A stretch of DNA of 64,000 bases. Source: Candidatus Binatia bacterium (lineage in GTDB: Bacteria > Desulfobacterota > Binatia > HRBIN30 > BPIQ01). This document shows, piece after piece, positions 46,511-55,290 of this stretch. Numbering within the stretch: position 1 is the stretch's first letter; every line of letters begins with the position of its first letter. The stretch is from NCBI GenBank assembly GCA_026004195.1, contig BPIQ01000001.1:1540311-1604310 (forward strand), in the 5' to 3' direction. Below the pieces are notes generated by a model. It did not search any database, had not been told where the DNA came from, and saw only the letters and a program-made list of their open reading frames with translations. Made by a program: the position numbers and the translations under genes.

Positions 46511-46998
46511 GAGGGCCCCTCCTGCGCTGCCCTCGCCTCGGCGGGGAGCGAGGGCAGGTCGAAATCCACCGAACTCGCGAGGTCGAAGAATTCCTGCACG
46601 CTCTCGGCGAACCGGTAGAGCTTGTCGTGCCCGTCGGGGTCGTCGTAGAGGACGCGGAGTTTCTCGCCGAAGTGCGTGAGTGTGTTGATGCTGTGGGCTA
46701 CGTCGGCTCTTCCGTTTTCCTTGATGTTGCGGAACATCTCCGCCCACGCGCCGATGTCACCGGCCAGGACGAAGTCGAGGTTCTCGGAAAGAACGTCGGG
46801 AGACTCGCGTACTTCGACGCAGTCGAAGACCTCGAAGCCCAGCACGAAATCCCGCCGGCCCCCGGGCACTCTCGGGTCGAAGACGCGGATGCCGAAGCGC
46901 GTGTCGAAATACCCCAGTCGCTCGAAGCGGCTTCTCGCCTCCTGCATCTTCTGGCGCAGAGCCTCGAAAAATTCGAGCGAAGGGAAAGAAACTTTCAC
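46507..46998 (-). CDS. SCP2-like (sterol carrier) protein, first gene of the diiron operon
   Basis: A 163-residue protein from GTG 46998. The order of elements matches SCP2-like domains: a helix ([24 protein letters not shown]), strands RFGIRVFDP and [15 protein letters not shown], then [23 protein letters not shown], like the SCP2 'G..W..m..' hydrophobic turn, and a last helix [18 protein letters not shown]2 domains bind acyl-CoA or sterols in a hydrophobic tunnel. The family match is by pattern and length, so it is moderate. Its stop overlaps the ATG of the diiron protein, and its start faces nth across 45 bases. Confidence 0.65.
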   Translation of the reverse strand: MKVSFPSLEFFEALRQKMQEARSRFERLGYFDTRFGIRVFDPRVPGGRRDFVLGFEVFDCVEVRESPDVLSENLDFVLAGDIGAWAEMFRNIKENGRADVAHSINTLTHFGEKLRVLYDDPDGHDKLYRFAESVQEFFDLASSVDFDLPSLPAEARAAQEGPS

Positions 46999-47009
46999 GA
47001 GAAAACCTG

Positions 47010-47023
47010 TGAATCCGGATTCA
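47010..47023. promoter_or_regulatory. Perfect 14-bp palindrome between the diiron operon and nth
   Basis: TGAATCCGGATTCA is a perfect inverted repeat placed in the 45-base gap between two divergent start codons (46998 and 47044). A dimeric regulator bound here would reach both promoters. No dedicated regulator gene adjoins it. The length makes chance occurrence in this exact gap unlikely. Confidence 0.6.
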
Positions 47024-47043
47024 GCGTAAGTGTAGGAAAGGGC

Positions 47044-47730
47044 GTGGGAGCGGTCAAGGACGTTCGGGCCCGAGCGGGCCGGTTTCCCATCCGGAAGGTT
47101 CTTTCCATCCTGCGAAAGGAGTCGTCCCGGTGGAACGCGCCCGTCGTCACGGCCTTCGCGCGGCATCTCCGGGACCCGTACCGCGTGCTCGTCGGCTGTC
47201 TTCTGAGCCTCCGGACCAAGGACGAAACCACGGGCCCGGCCTGCGAGCGGCTTTTCGCCCTCGCCTCGACTCCGGAAGAAATGGTCCGACTTTCTCCCCG
47301 CACGATCGAAAATGCCATCTTCCCGGTGGGTTTCTACCGCACCAAGGCCCGGACCATCCTGGAGATCTCGCGCACTCTGATCGAGCGGTACGGGGGAAAG
47401 GTCCCCGACGACCTGGACGAGCTTCTTTCCTTGAAAGGCGTCGGTCGAAAGACCGCGAACCTGGTGCTGACCGAAGGTTTCCGAAAGCCGGGGATCTGCG
47501 TGGACACGCACGTGCACCGGATCTCGAACCGCTGGGGATTCGTGCGTACGAAGAACCCCGTGGAAACCGAAGCCGCCCTCCGGCGCGTTCTGCCCAAGCG
47601 GTACTGGATCGAGTACAACGCGCTGCTCGTGGCCTTCGGTCAGACGATCTGCAAGCCCACTTCGCCCCTCTGCAGCCGGTGTCCCGTCGAGCAGTACTGC
47701 GCGAAGGTGGGAGTGCGCAGGGCCCGGTGA
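47044..47730 (+). CDS. nth: Endonuclease III (DNA glycosylase/AP lyase)
   Basis: A 228-residue HhH-GPD glycosylase. [16 protein letters not shown] contains the hairpin and catalytic Lys, and [16 protein letters not shown] carries the catalytic Asp. The C-terminal [4Fe-4S] ligands follow the Cx6Cx2Cx5C pattern ([17 protein letters not shown]). It removes oxidised pyrimidines from DNA. GTG 47044, preceded by AGGAAAGG, is preferred; the frame is open farther upstream, but that part overlaps the SCP2-like gene antisense. Confidence 0.93.
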   Translation: MGAVKDVRARAGRFPIRKVLSILRKESSRWNAPVVTAFARHLRDPYRVLVGCLLSLRTKDETTGPACERLFALASTPEEMVRLSPRTIENAIFPVGFYRTKARTILEISRTLIERYGGKVPDDLDELLSLKGVGRKTANLVLTEGFRKPGICVDTHVHRISNRWGFVRTKNPVETEAALRRVLPKRYWIEYNALLVAFGQTICKPTSPLCSRCPVEQYCAKVGVRRAR

Positions 47731-48244
47731 GTCGTTCGGGCAGCGCGGGAGCCCGGAAGGAACAAGGCACGCACCGCGAGGGAACGAAAAGGAACGAAGT
47801 GAACGCCCCGTAGATCTCGCAATCTGCCAGGACATCTTTCTGCGGGGCCGCTCCGCGCGATCGACCAGCGGGTCTCCGGCACGGGAACGAACAGGGGCCA
47901 CACCGCCTGGCCGCCCGCGCAAGAAACGAAGGGCGCCGGTAACGGCCACGCGGCCCGTGTGAGCTCCGCATGCGGGATGTCGATGCACATCGAAGAGAGC
48001 GCGCACGTGCGAGGGTCGACGGAAGCTCGCGGTCGGGTCGGGACGAGACCCGGGAAGGCGGGAAATTCCCGAGATCACCCAGCAATTCGCATGTTCCTGG
48101 AGAATCAGGCCAATTTTTTGAGATTGAAAGCCTGATAAAGTGGGATAAAATCCCAATAAAGGCTGGCACGCGTTCCGCTTGACGCTTTCGACGCCGGCAC
48201 CGGCGAACAAGCGAGTCAACGGAAAGACACGGCGGGAAGAAACC
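47731..48244 (+). other. Long non-coding region with AT-rich island and inverted repeats
   Basis: No convincing gene is present over about 514 bases. The last 150 bases become AT-rich compared with their surroundings. Two inverted repeats are visible: TCAGGC (48105-48110) with GCCTGA (48130-48135), and TGGGAT-AAA-ATCCCA (48141-48155). TTTTTTGAGA and GATAAAG elements could form a promoter for the large secreted protein starting at 48245, but exact boxes cannot be assigned. Confidence 0.4.
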
Positions 48245-51200
48245 ATGGAACACGCACCGATGACACCGAAGCGGGTTTCGTTGGGCTGGCCCGCAGCAGG
48301 GGATTCGGAGGAAAAGGCTGCGGCTCTTCCCGTTCTCGGCGTTCTTTTCCTTCTTCTCCTCCAGCTTCTCGCGCCCGGTCCCGCCCGGGCCCAGGACTGC
48401 CAGCTCGTCGAAGGCCGGCGCCTGAAGGTCGTCGACTCCGAGAACGACCTCCGCGACAGAGTCGTCTGGCGCGCCGTCGAGCGCCGGGGCGGCATCCTGA
48501 TCGACGACCCCACGCAGGGCACCACGGTCATCGAGCTCTTCGACGCCACGGGACTCGTCCTGCGCGCCCAGACCGACCCGACGAACGCCGAGGGATGGTA
48601 TTCGAACCGCCGGGGTACGCGCTGGGTCTACCGCGAAAGAAAAGACCCCGCAGGCGGAAACGGCCTGGCCCGCATCGCAAGCCGCACCACGTCTTTCTAC
48701 GTCCGCGGCAAGGGCCCTGCCCTCGACGAAGTCCGCGCTCCGCTCGTGCTCCCCGCCACGGTGCGCGTGACGACCTCGGCCGGACGCTGCCTCGAGTCCG
48801 TCTTCGTGGGCTGCAAGCGCAACGACGACGAGCGAGTCGTCTGCCGAGAATCGCTCCTGCCCCCCACTCCCACCCCCACTCCTTCGGCCACGCCCACCGC
48901 CACCGCCACCTCCACACACACCTACACGCCTCACCCACGACTCCGACCGTCCACACCCCGAGCTTCACCCCCACGCCTACCTACACCCACACGCCGACCC
49001 CCACCTGTCCCTCCGACCCACACCCCGAGCCCCACACCCGCCTCCACCCCTTCCGCCCTCCCCGCCTTCCCCGGTGCCGAAGGGTTCGGGGCCACGACCG
49101 TGGGCGGACGCGGTGGCGTGATTCTCAAGGTGACCAACCTGGCCGATTCCGGCCCCGGTTCCCTGCGCGCAGCCATGGAAGCCGAAGGGCCGCGCATCGT
49201 GGTCTTCGAGGTGGGCGGGGTAATCGACCTGAAGAAAGACATTCGGGTCGCGTCTCCGTATCTCACCGTGGCCGGCCAGACCGCCCCCGGCGATGGTGTG
49301 ATCTTACGCAATGCCGGCATCCGCATCACCAGCACCCACGATGTCATCATCCGTGGACTTACCATCCGCCCCGGCGACAATCCCGAAGGCCAACGGCCCG
49401 GCGTGCGGCGCGCCATCACCATCTGGGGTAGCCCGGAAGCTCCGTCCTACAACATCGTCGTCGACCACAACTCCCTGAGTTGGTCCACCGACGAGGTCGT
49501 CGGCGTCGGTTTCGCTCGGGATGTGACGTTCCAGTACAACATCGTGAGCGAGCCGCTGCACAACAGTCTGCACCAGGAAGGGGCACACGGCTACGCCTTC
49601 GCACTGTACGCGCAGGATCCCATGGACCGGATCAGCGTGCACCACAACCTCATCGCGCATGGATACAACCGCAATCCGCAGTACGCCAACGGCGTGGACG
49701 GCGAGGCGGTGAACAATCTGATCTACAACTGGGGGAACAACGGTCTGACGGTGAGAGCGGACGTCCTGCTCAACATCGTCGGAAACCATTTCATCGCCGG
49801 CCCGGATACGCCGGCCGAGAGCCGCGGGGTGATCATCGGTTGCCCTGACGGGGATTGCGGCACGACCCGGGTGTACGTTCGGGACAATCTCGGGCCGTTT
49901 CGTCCCACCGACAGCGGCGACGAGTGGCTGGTGGTAGATGGCGACGAGCAGTATCGCAGCGACGTTCCGGTCGGGACCCCCTCCGGCGTCACCGTGGACC
50001 CGCCGGAGGCGGTCTACGCCAAGCTCACCGGCGCCACGGGGGCAGGCAATTTCACCCTCGCTCGCGGGCGTGACGCGGTGGATCGGCGCATCCTGGCCGA
50101 ACTCGAGGCGCGTGGGGGTGGGATCCGCGACTGCGTGGATGCCGACCCGATTTACTATCCCCAGGGCCAGGTCCAGGGCGCCACGTCCACCACCGTCACC
50201 GTCGAGCACCACCCTGGCGACACCCAACAGGGGCCGAACCCACAGAACGAACACACGTACGATGGCAACAGCATCGAAATCACCAGCGGTGCGGCTAGAG
50301 GCCAAGTACGGGACGTCGCGCGCTTCGATCCCGAAACCAACGTGGTGACGGTGGACCGCCCCTGGGACGTGATCCCCGAGGTGGGAGCGGACTACCGCTT
50401 CATCATCCACTGCGACAACAACGCCGGCGGCTGGCCGACGTATACCACCACGTATGACGCGCCGGCAGACAGCGACGGCGACGGCATGCCGGACGACTGG
50501 GAGACGGCCCACGGGCTGAATCCCGACGTGTACGACGCCAACGGCAAGGACCTCAGCCCGGAGGGCTACGACAACGTCGAGGTCTACATCAACAGCCTGA
50601 TCCCCCCACCGAGCGGGACATCGACGCCGATCCCCGACCCTACGACCCCGACTGCCACGCCCACTCCCGAGGCGAGCTCCGAGCTGGATTTCCTCACCTT
50701 CTCCATCAACGTGCAGGACTTCGCTTACCCCGAAGAGAGCATCGCCGTCCTGCACGAGATCGTCGACCTGCACGAAGCGCACGACGTACCCGTGGACGTT
50801 TTCCTGACCGCGACCATGGCGGACCTGTTCGCCGATCGGGCACCGGAGCTGCTCGAGCGGCTCGTGTCGTCTCCCGTCGTCGCCGTCTCCTACCACGTGC
50901 GCCCACCCAAACCCTACTACCCCGGCTACGATTGGGCGGGGCTCGGCGAGATGTCCCCCGAAGACCAGTACGAGACCATCAGGAATTACGAAACGCACGG
51001 TCTCGATCCGGTCACCGGGCAACCGACCGCCGACCCTGGCGGATACCAGTGGCTCGCGCAGCAGCTCGGATACAGCCCCTACATCATCGGAGTTCTGGCA
51101 GGCGGGGAAGTCGGCAGGTCCGCCCGCGCGGTCTTCGGAGACCTCGGCGCTTCTTTGGCGGTCGTTCACGGCCGAGCCGTCAATCTGGGCGAAACGCTCG

Positions 51201-52363
51201 ATGGCCTCCTTCTCAAGCCGGAGCACTACGACCTGCGCCTTTTCCAGCACGTGGGACAGGATGCGGCCGACATCGTAGAAGACGCGCTCGCCCAGGCGCG
51301 CAGCGCCGGCGGTGCGCACCCCCCGTACTTCGTCGGCGTCAAAATGCACGACAACGACTTTTTTGCCGAGCGAGCGGCCTGGCTCACGGTGTACATCGAC
51401 GGCGGCCGGCGACCACCCTGGAACCCCGACCTGAAGTCGGCCCTGCTCTCCGACGAAGCGCGGGAGCAAATGTGGTCGCTCTACGAATCCACCGTCGCCT
51501 ACGCCGACTCCATCCGCGACCGCGTCGCGCCCGTCAACGCGCCCATGATCCTGGCGCTCCAAGAAGAGGCGCCACCCGAGCACACCGAGACGCTTCTTTA
51601 CATCTCCGGCACCATGCACATCGAAAACAGACGTCGCACCTGGCCCGATCCCGACGCCTTGATCGCGTTTCTCCAACGCGCGACGGCGACCGGGATGCGC
51701 TGGTCGGTCGGGGCGGACATCGACTGGCTCGAGCAGGAACCTCGTGCCGGCGAGATCATCCGCGCCACGGAAGCGCTGGGCGTCGAATGGGACGTGCACA
51801 CGCACGATCTCGCCGATCGAGCCGCGGCGGCCTCCCGAATCGCGGAGCTCGGCGGGCATCCGACGAACGTCGCGTCCGGGTTGCTCGTCTGGGAGATCGA
51901 CGTGCTGCGCGAACCGCTCGCGGCAAGCGACGGCTACGTGTGGCAGGCCGGGGTGCTCTGGGGCATTTCCGGGCTGACCGGGGACATCGGACACCAGGGG
52001 GGCAACGACGATACCTCCATCGGGCTCTGGCGGCCGGCCAGCGCGGCCGAGTACACCACACACGACCCCGACGGCGCACTGATCGCCGTCGGCAGCGGCA
52101 CGCGCGACAACCTGGCCCAGATCGAAGCGCTCGCCGAGGCCATCGCCGCGGGCGAGGACTATCCGCCCGTGCTGAGCGTGAGCATCATGGCGCAGCCGGC
52201 CACGCTCCGGACGCCGGCCTCGGGCGAAGGGATCGACGCCATCGAAGCCTGGGCCCGTCGTCTCTCGGATCTGCCGTTCGTCCGGTGGGCGACGATCGCA
52301 GAGACGGCCGCGGCCTGGGAAGCGGCGGGTGCACCGCCGAGTCGGATGGAGGTGTGGCCGTGA
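48245..52363 (+). CDS. Large secreted modular protein: pectate-lyase-like beta-helix plus a deacetylase-like C-terminal region
   Basis: A 1372-residue protein. A signal peptide (LPVLGVLFLLLLQLLAPGPARA|QD) is followed by an N-terminal module (about residues 50-210) with two pairs of cysteines, then a Thr/Pro linker (about 212-270). From AFPGAEGFGATTVGGRGG (about 272) a PL1-type right-handed beta-helix runs to about 730, with VVDHNSLSWSTDEVV as its core. A calcium-type loop DSDGDGMPDDWE lies near 742-775. The final 560 residues (from about 815) hold two stretches that resemble NodB-type deacetylase barrels (VDVFLTATMADLF; MRWSVGADIDW), a low-confidence guess. The linker carries a local frame switch. 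The C-terminal half looks different in codon choice from neighbours. Confidence 0.85.
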   Translation: MEHAPMTPKRVSLGWPAAGDSEEKAAALPVLGVLFLLLLQLLAPGPARAQDCQLVEGRRLKVVDSENDLRDRVVWRAVERRGGILIDDPTQGTTVIELFDATGLVLRAQTDPTNAEGWYSNRRGTRWVYRERKDPAGGNGLARIASRTTSFYVRGKGPALDEVRAPLVLPATVRVTTSAGRCLESVFVGCKRNDDERVVCRESLLPPTPTPTPSATPTATATSTHTYTPHPRLRPSTPRASPPRLPTPTRRPPPVPPTHTPSPTPASTPSALPAFPGAEGFGATTVGGRGGVILKVTNLADSGPGSLRAAMEAEGPRIVVFEVGGVIDLKKDIRVASPYLTVAGQTAPGDGVILRNAGIRITSTHDVIIRGLTIRPGDNPEGQRPGVRRAITIWGSPEAPSYNIVVDHNSLSWSTDEVVGVGFARDVTFQYNIVSEPLHNSLHQEGAHGYAFALYAQDPMDRISVHHNLIAHGYNRNPQYANGVDGEAVNNLIYNWGNNGLTVRADVLLNIVGNHFIAGPDTPAESRGVIIGCPDGDCGTTRVYVRDNLGPFRPTDSGDEWLVVDGDEQYRSDVPVGTPSGVTVDPPEAVYAKLTGATGAGNFTLARGRDAVDRRILAELEARGGGIRDCVDADPIYYPQGQVQGATSTTVTVEHHPGDTQQGPNPQNEHTYDGNSIEITSGAARGQVRDVARFDPETNVVTVDRPWDVIPEVGADYRFIIHCDNNAGGWPTYTTTYDAPADSDGDGMPDDWETAHGLNPDVYDANGKDLSPEGYDNVEVYINSLIPPPSGTSTPIPDPTTPTATPTPEASSELDFLTFSINVQDFAYPEESIAVLHEIVDLHEAHDVPVDVFLTATMADLFADRAPELLERLVSSPVVAVSYHVRPPKPYYPGYDWAGLGEMSPEDQYETIRNYETHGLDPVTGQPTADPGGYQWLAQQLGYSPYIIGVLAGGEVGRSARAVFGDLGASLAVVHGRAVNLGETLDGLLLKPEHYDLRLFQHVGQDAADIVEDALAQARSAGGAHPPYFVGVKMHDNDFFAERAAWLTVYIDGGRRPPWNPDLKSALLSDEAREQMWSLYESTVAYADSIRDRVAPVNAPMILALQEEAPPEHTETLLYISGTMHIENRRRTWPDPDALIAFLQRATATGMRWSVGADIDWLEQEPRAGEIIRATEALGVEWDVHTHDLADRAAAASRIAELGGHPTNVASGLLVWEIDVLREPLAASDGYVWQAGVLWGISGLTGDIGHQGGNDDTSIGLWRPASAAEYTTHDPDGALIAVGSGTRDNLAQIEALAEAIAAGEDYPPVLSVSIMAQPATLRTPASGEGIDAIEAWARRLSDLPFVRWATIAETAAAWEAAGAPPSRMEVWP
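48300..48911 (+). repeat. N-terminal cassette, copy A
   Basis: About 612 bases match 52571-53182 at a constant offset of 4271 with no indels and few substitutions, including synonymous positions. It encodes the signal peptide, the N-terminal module and the start of the Thr/Pro linker. Confidence 0.9.
49008..49140 (+). repeat. Linker-end/catalytic-start cassette, copy A
   Basis: About 133 bases are identical or nearly so to 53381-53513. They encode the last part of the linker and AFPGAEGFGATTVGGRGG plus ILKVTNL. Beyond 49140 the two genes diverge sharply. Confidence 0.9.
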
Positions 52364-52512
52364 TTCCCGTTGCTCCGGGAGAAGGTCGGTGTGGGCACGA
52401 GTCGACGAGGGCATCTGGCAACGGGGGAAAGAGTTGGCGTGCGTTCCGCTTCCGGCTCGAGGAGCCGAAAAAGTCGGGACCCAATGGAAAGCCAAGCGGG
52501 AGGAGTGACCTA

Positions 52513-54726
52513 ATGAGGGAGCACCCGGGGAACAAACGGAGAGCGAGTTTCGTGGTATCGGCCCGCAGCGGGGATTCGGAGGAAAAGGCTGCGGCTCTTC
52601 CCGTTCTCGGCGTTCTTTTCCTTCTTCTCCTCCAGCCTCTCGCGCCCGGTCCCGCCCGGGCCCAGGACTGCCAGCTCGTCGAAGGCCGGCGCCTGAAGGT
52701 CGTCGACTCCGAGAACGACCTCCGCGACAGAGTCGTCTGGCGCGCCGTCGAGAGCCGGGGCGGCATCCTGATCGACGACCCCACGCAGGGCACCACGGTC
52801 ATCGAGCTCTTCGACGCCACGGGACTCGTCCTGCGCGCCCAGACCGATCCGACCAACGCCGAGGGATGGTATCTCAACCGCCGCGGCACCCGCTGGGTCT
52901 ACCGCGAGAAAAGAGACCCCGCAGGCGGAAACGGCCTGGCCCGCATCGCAAGCCGCACCACGTCTTTCTACGTCCGCGGCAAGGGCCCCGCCCTCGACGA
53001 AGTCCGCGCTCCGCTCGTGCTCCCCGCCACGGTGCGCGTGACGACCTCGGCCGGACGCTGCCTCGAGTCCGTCTTCGTGGGCTGCAAGCGCAACGACGAC
53101 GAGCGAGTCGTCTGCCGAGAATCGCTCCTGCCCGCCACTCCCACCCCCACTCCTTCGGCCACGCCCACCGCCACCCCTACCTCCACCCACACCACACGCC
53201 TACCTGGACTCCGACCGCCACACCGACCCACACGCCAACGCACTCCCACACGCCGACCCATACCTTCACACCCACACCGAGCTTCACCCCCACGCCCCAC
53301 CTACACCCACACCCCGACTCCCACCCATACCCCCACGCTTTCTCCCACGCCCACGCACACCCACACCCCGACTCCCACCGTCCCTCCGACCCACACCCCG
53401 AGCCCCACACCCGCCTCCACCCCTTCCGCCCTCCCCGCCTTCCCCGGTGCCGAAGGGTTCGGGGCCACGACCGTGGGCGGACGCGGTGGCGTGATTCTCA
53501 AGGTGACCAACCTCGATGCCGACGGCCCGGGTAGCCTCCGCGCCGCACTCGAAGCCGAAGGGCCACGCATCGTCGTCTTCGACGTCGGCGGGACGATCGA
53601 CCTCGGCGGCGAAAGCATCATCGTGCGCAACCCGTTCCTCACGGTCGCGGGGCAGACGGCGCCGGGCGACGGCATCCTCGTCAAGAACGGCGAGATCGAC
53701 ATCCGCACCCACGACGTCGTGATCCGCGGGCTCCGCATTCGGGTGGGCGACATCCCGAACCAGAGTCCTTCTCAGATCCTCCGCGGCATCAACATCACGG
53801 GAAACAACGCGTACAACATCGTCGTCGACCACAACTCGATCTCGTGGGGGCGCGGCGGGAACCTTTACGTCCTCAACGGCGCGCGCGACGTGACGTTCTC
53901 CTGGAACATCGTGGCCGAAGCGCTCAGGATCGAAGGCTCGAAAGGCATCACGCACCACAGCACGGCCGGAGGGAACATCTCGAGCCACCACAACGTGCTC
54001 GTGAGCAACAACCAGAGAAATCCCCAGATCCGCTCCCCCCAGAACGTCGTCGCGAACAACCTGGTTTACAACTACGGCCAGCGGGCCATCGAGCTTCTCC
54101 TCATGCCGGGTGACACGGCCGATGTCCGCGCGAACGTCTTCCTGCCCGGTCCCTCCACGGCCACCTGGCCGGACTCGACCTACGTGAAGGGAATCTACGT
54201 TCTTTACGCCGAGGAGCCGGACACGGGAGAGATCGGCACGGTACCGAACTCGATCTTCCTCGAGGCGAACATCGGGCCCGGAAGGGAAGTCGTGCAAACC
54301 ACGTCGCTCGAAGAGGAGTGGCTCGCCGTCGACCACGATCCCGAAATCACGCAGGACGTCCTCGTCGCCACGCCCTTCCACGACGGCGCCGGCATCACGA
54401 TGGACCCGCCCGAAACCCTGCAAGACCTGCTCCTCGACGCAAAGGGCGCGGGCGCCATCGTGCCCTACCGTGACCCGGTGGACGAGCGTGTGATCGCCTC
54501 GATCCAAAACGGAACCGGGCAGATTCTCCTCTCGCAGGACGAGGTGGGCGGCTGGCCCGAGATGTCCGGGGGCACTCCCCCCGTCGACACCGACGGGGAC
54601 GCCATGCCCGACGACTGGGAGCTCGCTCGCGGGCTCGACCCCACGGACCCCGAGGACCGCAACGGAGACCTCGACGGCGACGGTTACACCAACGTCGAGG
54701 AGTACCTGAACGAGTTTTTCGAGTGA
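52513..54726 (+). CDS. Secreted pectate-lyase-like protein sharing the N-terminal cassette
   Basis: A 737-residue protein with a strong ribosome-binding site (GGGAGGAGTG). It has the same signal peptide and N-terminal module as the gene before it (to about residue 220), then a longer Thr/Pro/His linker (about 220-305) that contains a frame-switched stretch. From AFPGAEGFG (about 307) a PL1-like beta-helix follows with VVDHNSISWGRGG and ISSHHNVLVSNNQRNPQ, and the protein ends in a DTDGDAMPDDWE calcium-binding loop with a dockerin-like tail. Family proteins cleave pectate by beta-elimination, but whether this one is catalytic cannot be told. Its short length relative to the first gene comes from the missing C-terminal region. 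Confidence 0.88.
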   Translation: MREHPGNKRRASFVVSARSGDSEEKAAALPVLGVLFLLLLQPLAPGPARAQDCQLVEGRRLKVVDSENDLRDRVVWRAVESRGGILIDDPTQGTTVIELFDATGLVLRAQTDPTNAEGWYLNRRGTRWVYREKRDPAGGNGLARIASRTTSFYVRGKGPALDEVRAPLVLPATVRVTTSAGRCLESVFVGCKRNDDERVVCRESLLPATPTPTPSATPTATPTSTHTTRLPGLRPPHRPTRQRTPTRRPIPSHPHRASPPRPTYTHTPTPTHTPTLSPTPTHTHTPTPTVPPTHTPSPTPASTPSALPAFPGAEGFGATTVGGRGGVILKVTNLDADGPGSLRAALEAEGPRIVVFDVGGTIDLGGESIIVRNPFLTVAGQTAPGDGILVKNGEIDIRTHDVVIRGLRIRVGDIPNQSPSQILRGINITGNNAYNIVVDHNSISWGRGGNLYVLNGARDVTFSWNIVAEALRIEGSKGITHHSTAGGNISSHHNVLVSNNQRNPQIRSPQNVVANNLVYNYGQRAIELLLMPGDTADVRANVFLPGPSTATWPDSTYVKGIYVLYAEEPDTGEIGTVPNSIFLEANIGPGREVVQTTSLEEEWLAVDHDPEITQDVLVATPFHDGAGITMDPPETLQDLLLDAKGAGAIVPYRDPVDERVIASIQNGTGQILLSQDEVGGWPEMSGGTPPVDTDGDAMPDDWELARGLDPTDPEDRNGDLDGDGYTNVEEYLNEFFE
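52571..53182 (+). repeat. N-terminal cassette, copy B
   Basis: Second copy of the 612-base cassette at 48300-48911. It differs by scattered single-base changes but no gaps. Confidence 0.9.
53381..53513 (+). repeat. Linker-end/catalytic-start cassette, copy B
   Basis: Second copy of the 133-base block at 49008-49140. Confidence 0.9.
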
Positions 54727-54777
54727 GCGAGAAGAGGCTGTTTGACGGGCCTCGGGCGGGCCACTATCTTTCGGGTC

Positions 54778-55153
54778 ATGGGTCTCACGGTGCTGACCGT
54801 GGAGGTCGCCAACCCTGCAGCACCGGAGCGGCGCGAGTCGGTCGAATTTCTGGTCGACTCCGGTGCGGTCTACTCCGTCGTGCCGCGTGCGGTGCTGGAG
54901 CGACTCGGCATCGAACCCCACAGCCGGCAGACCTTTCGGCTCGCCGACGGGTCGACGATCGACCGCGATCGGGGTGACGCACTCTTTTTCTACGGTGGGC
55001 GGCAGAGGTGCGGCGCCGGTGATTTTCGGAGAAGAGGGCGATGCCACGCTGCTTGGCACCGTGTCGCTCGAAGCGCTGGGCTTCGTCCTGGACGCGATTC
55101 GGCGCGATCTCGTGCCGTTGCCGATGGTTCTCGCCGGAATCCCACGACCCTGA
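54778..55153 (+). pseudogene. Clan AA (retropepsin-like) aspartic protease, frameshifted
   Basis: ATG 54778 opens MGLTVLTVEV...VEFLVDSGAVYSVVPRAVLERLGI, which has the DSG active-site loop of single-domain, dimeric retropepsin-like proteases. The frame runs to about 55000, where it breaks: skipping one base in the GGCGGCAGAGG stretch connects GDALFFYGGR to GAAPVIFGEEGDATLLGTVSLEALGFVLD, which is the expected second half and ends at 55153. The repaired product would be about 124 residues. Whether this is a real mutation or an error is not decidable from sequence. Confidence 0.7.
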
Positions 55154-55290
55154 AGAGCAGGCTCGCGAGGTTCGGAACGGCACAAAAAGCGCCCGCCGGC
55201 CTTACCGAAAACTCCGGCCATCGTGAAAGTCGTCGAAAGTCGGCCCCGAAGAGAGCCTGGCCCGAAAGGTGAAGCGCGCCCGGAGCCGCC

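Noticed and set aside
46627-47043. Long N-terminal extension of the nth frame
   Set aside because: It is antisense to the SCP2-like gene. The homology starts after GTG 47044, which has a ribosome-binding site.
49304-52495. 1063-residue minus-strand frame opposite the giant secreted protein
   Set aside because: Antisense with Val/Arg/Gly-rich composition; the plus strand has signal peptide, beta-helix and calcium-loop motifs.
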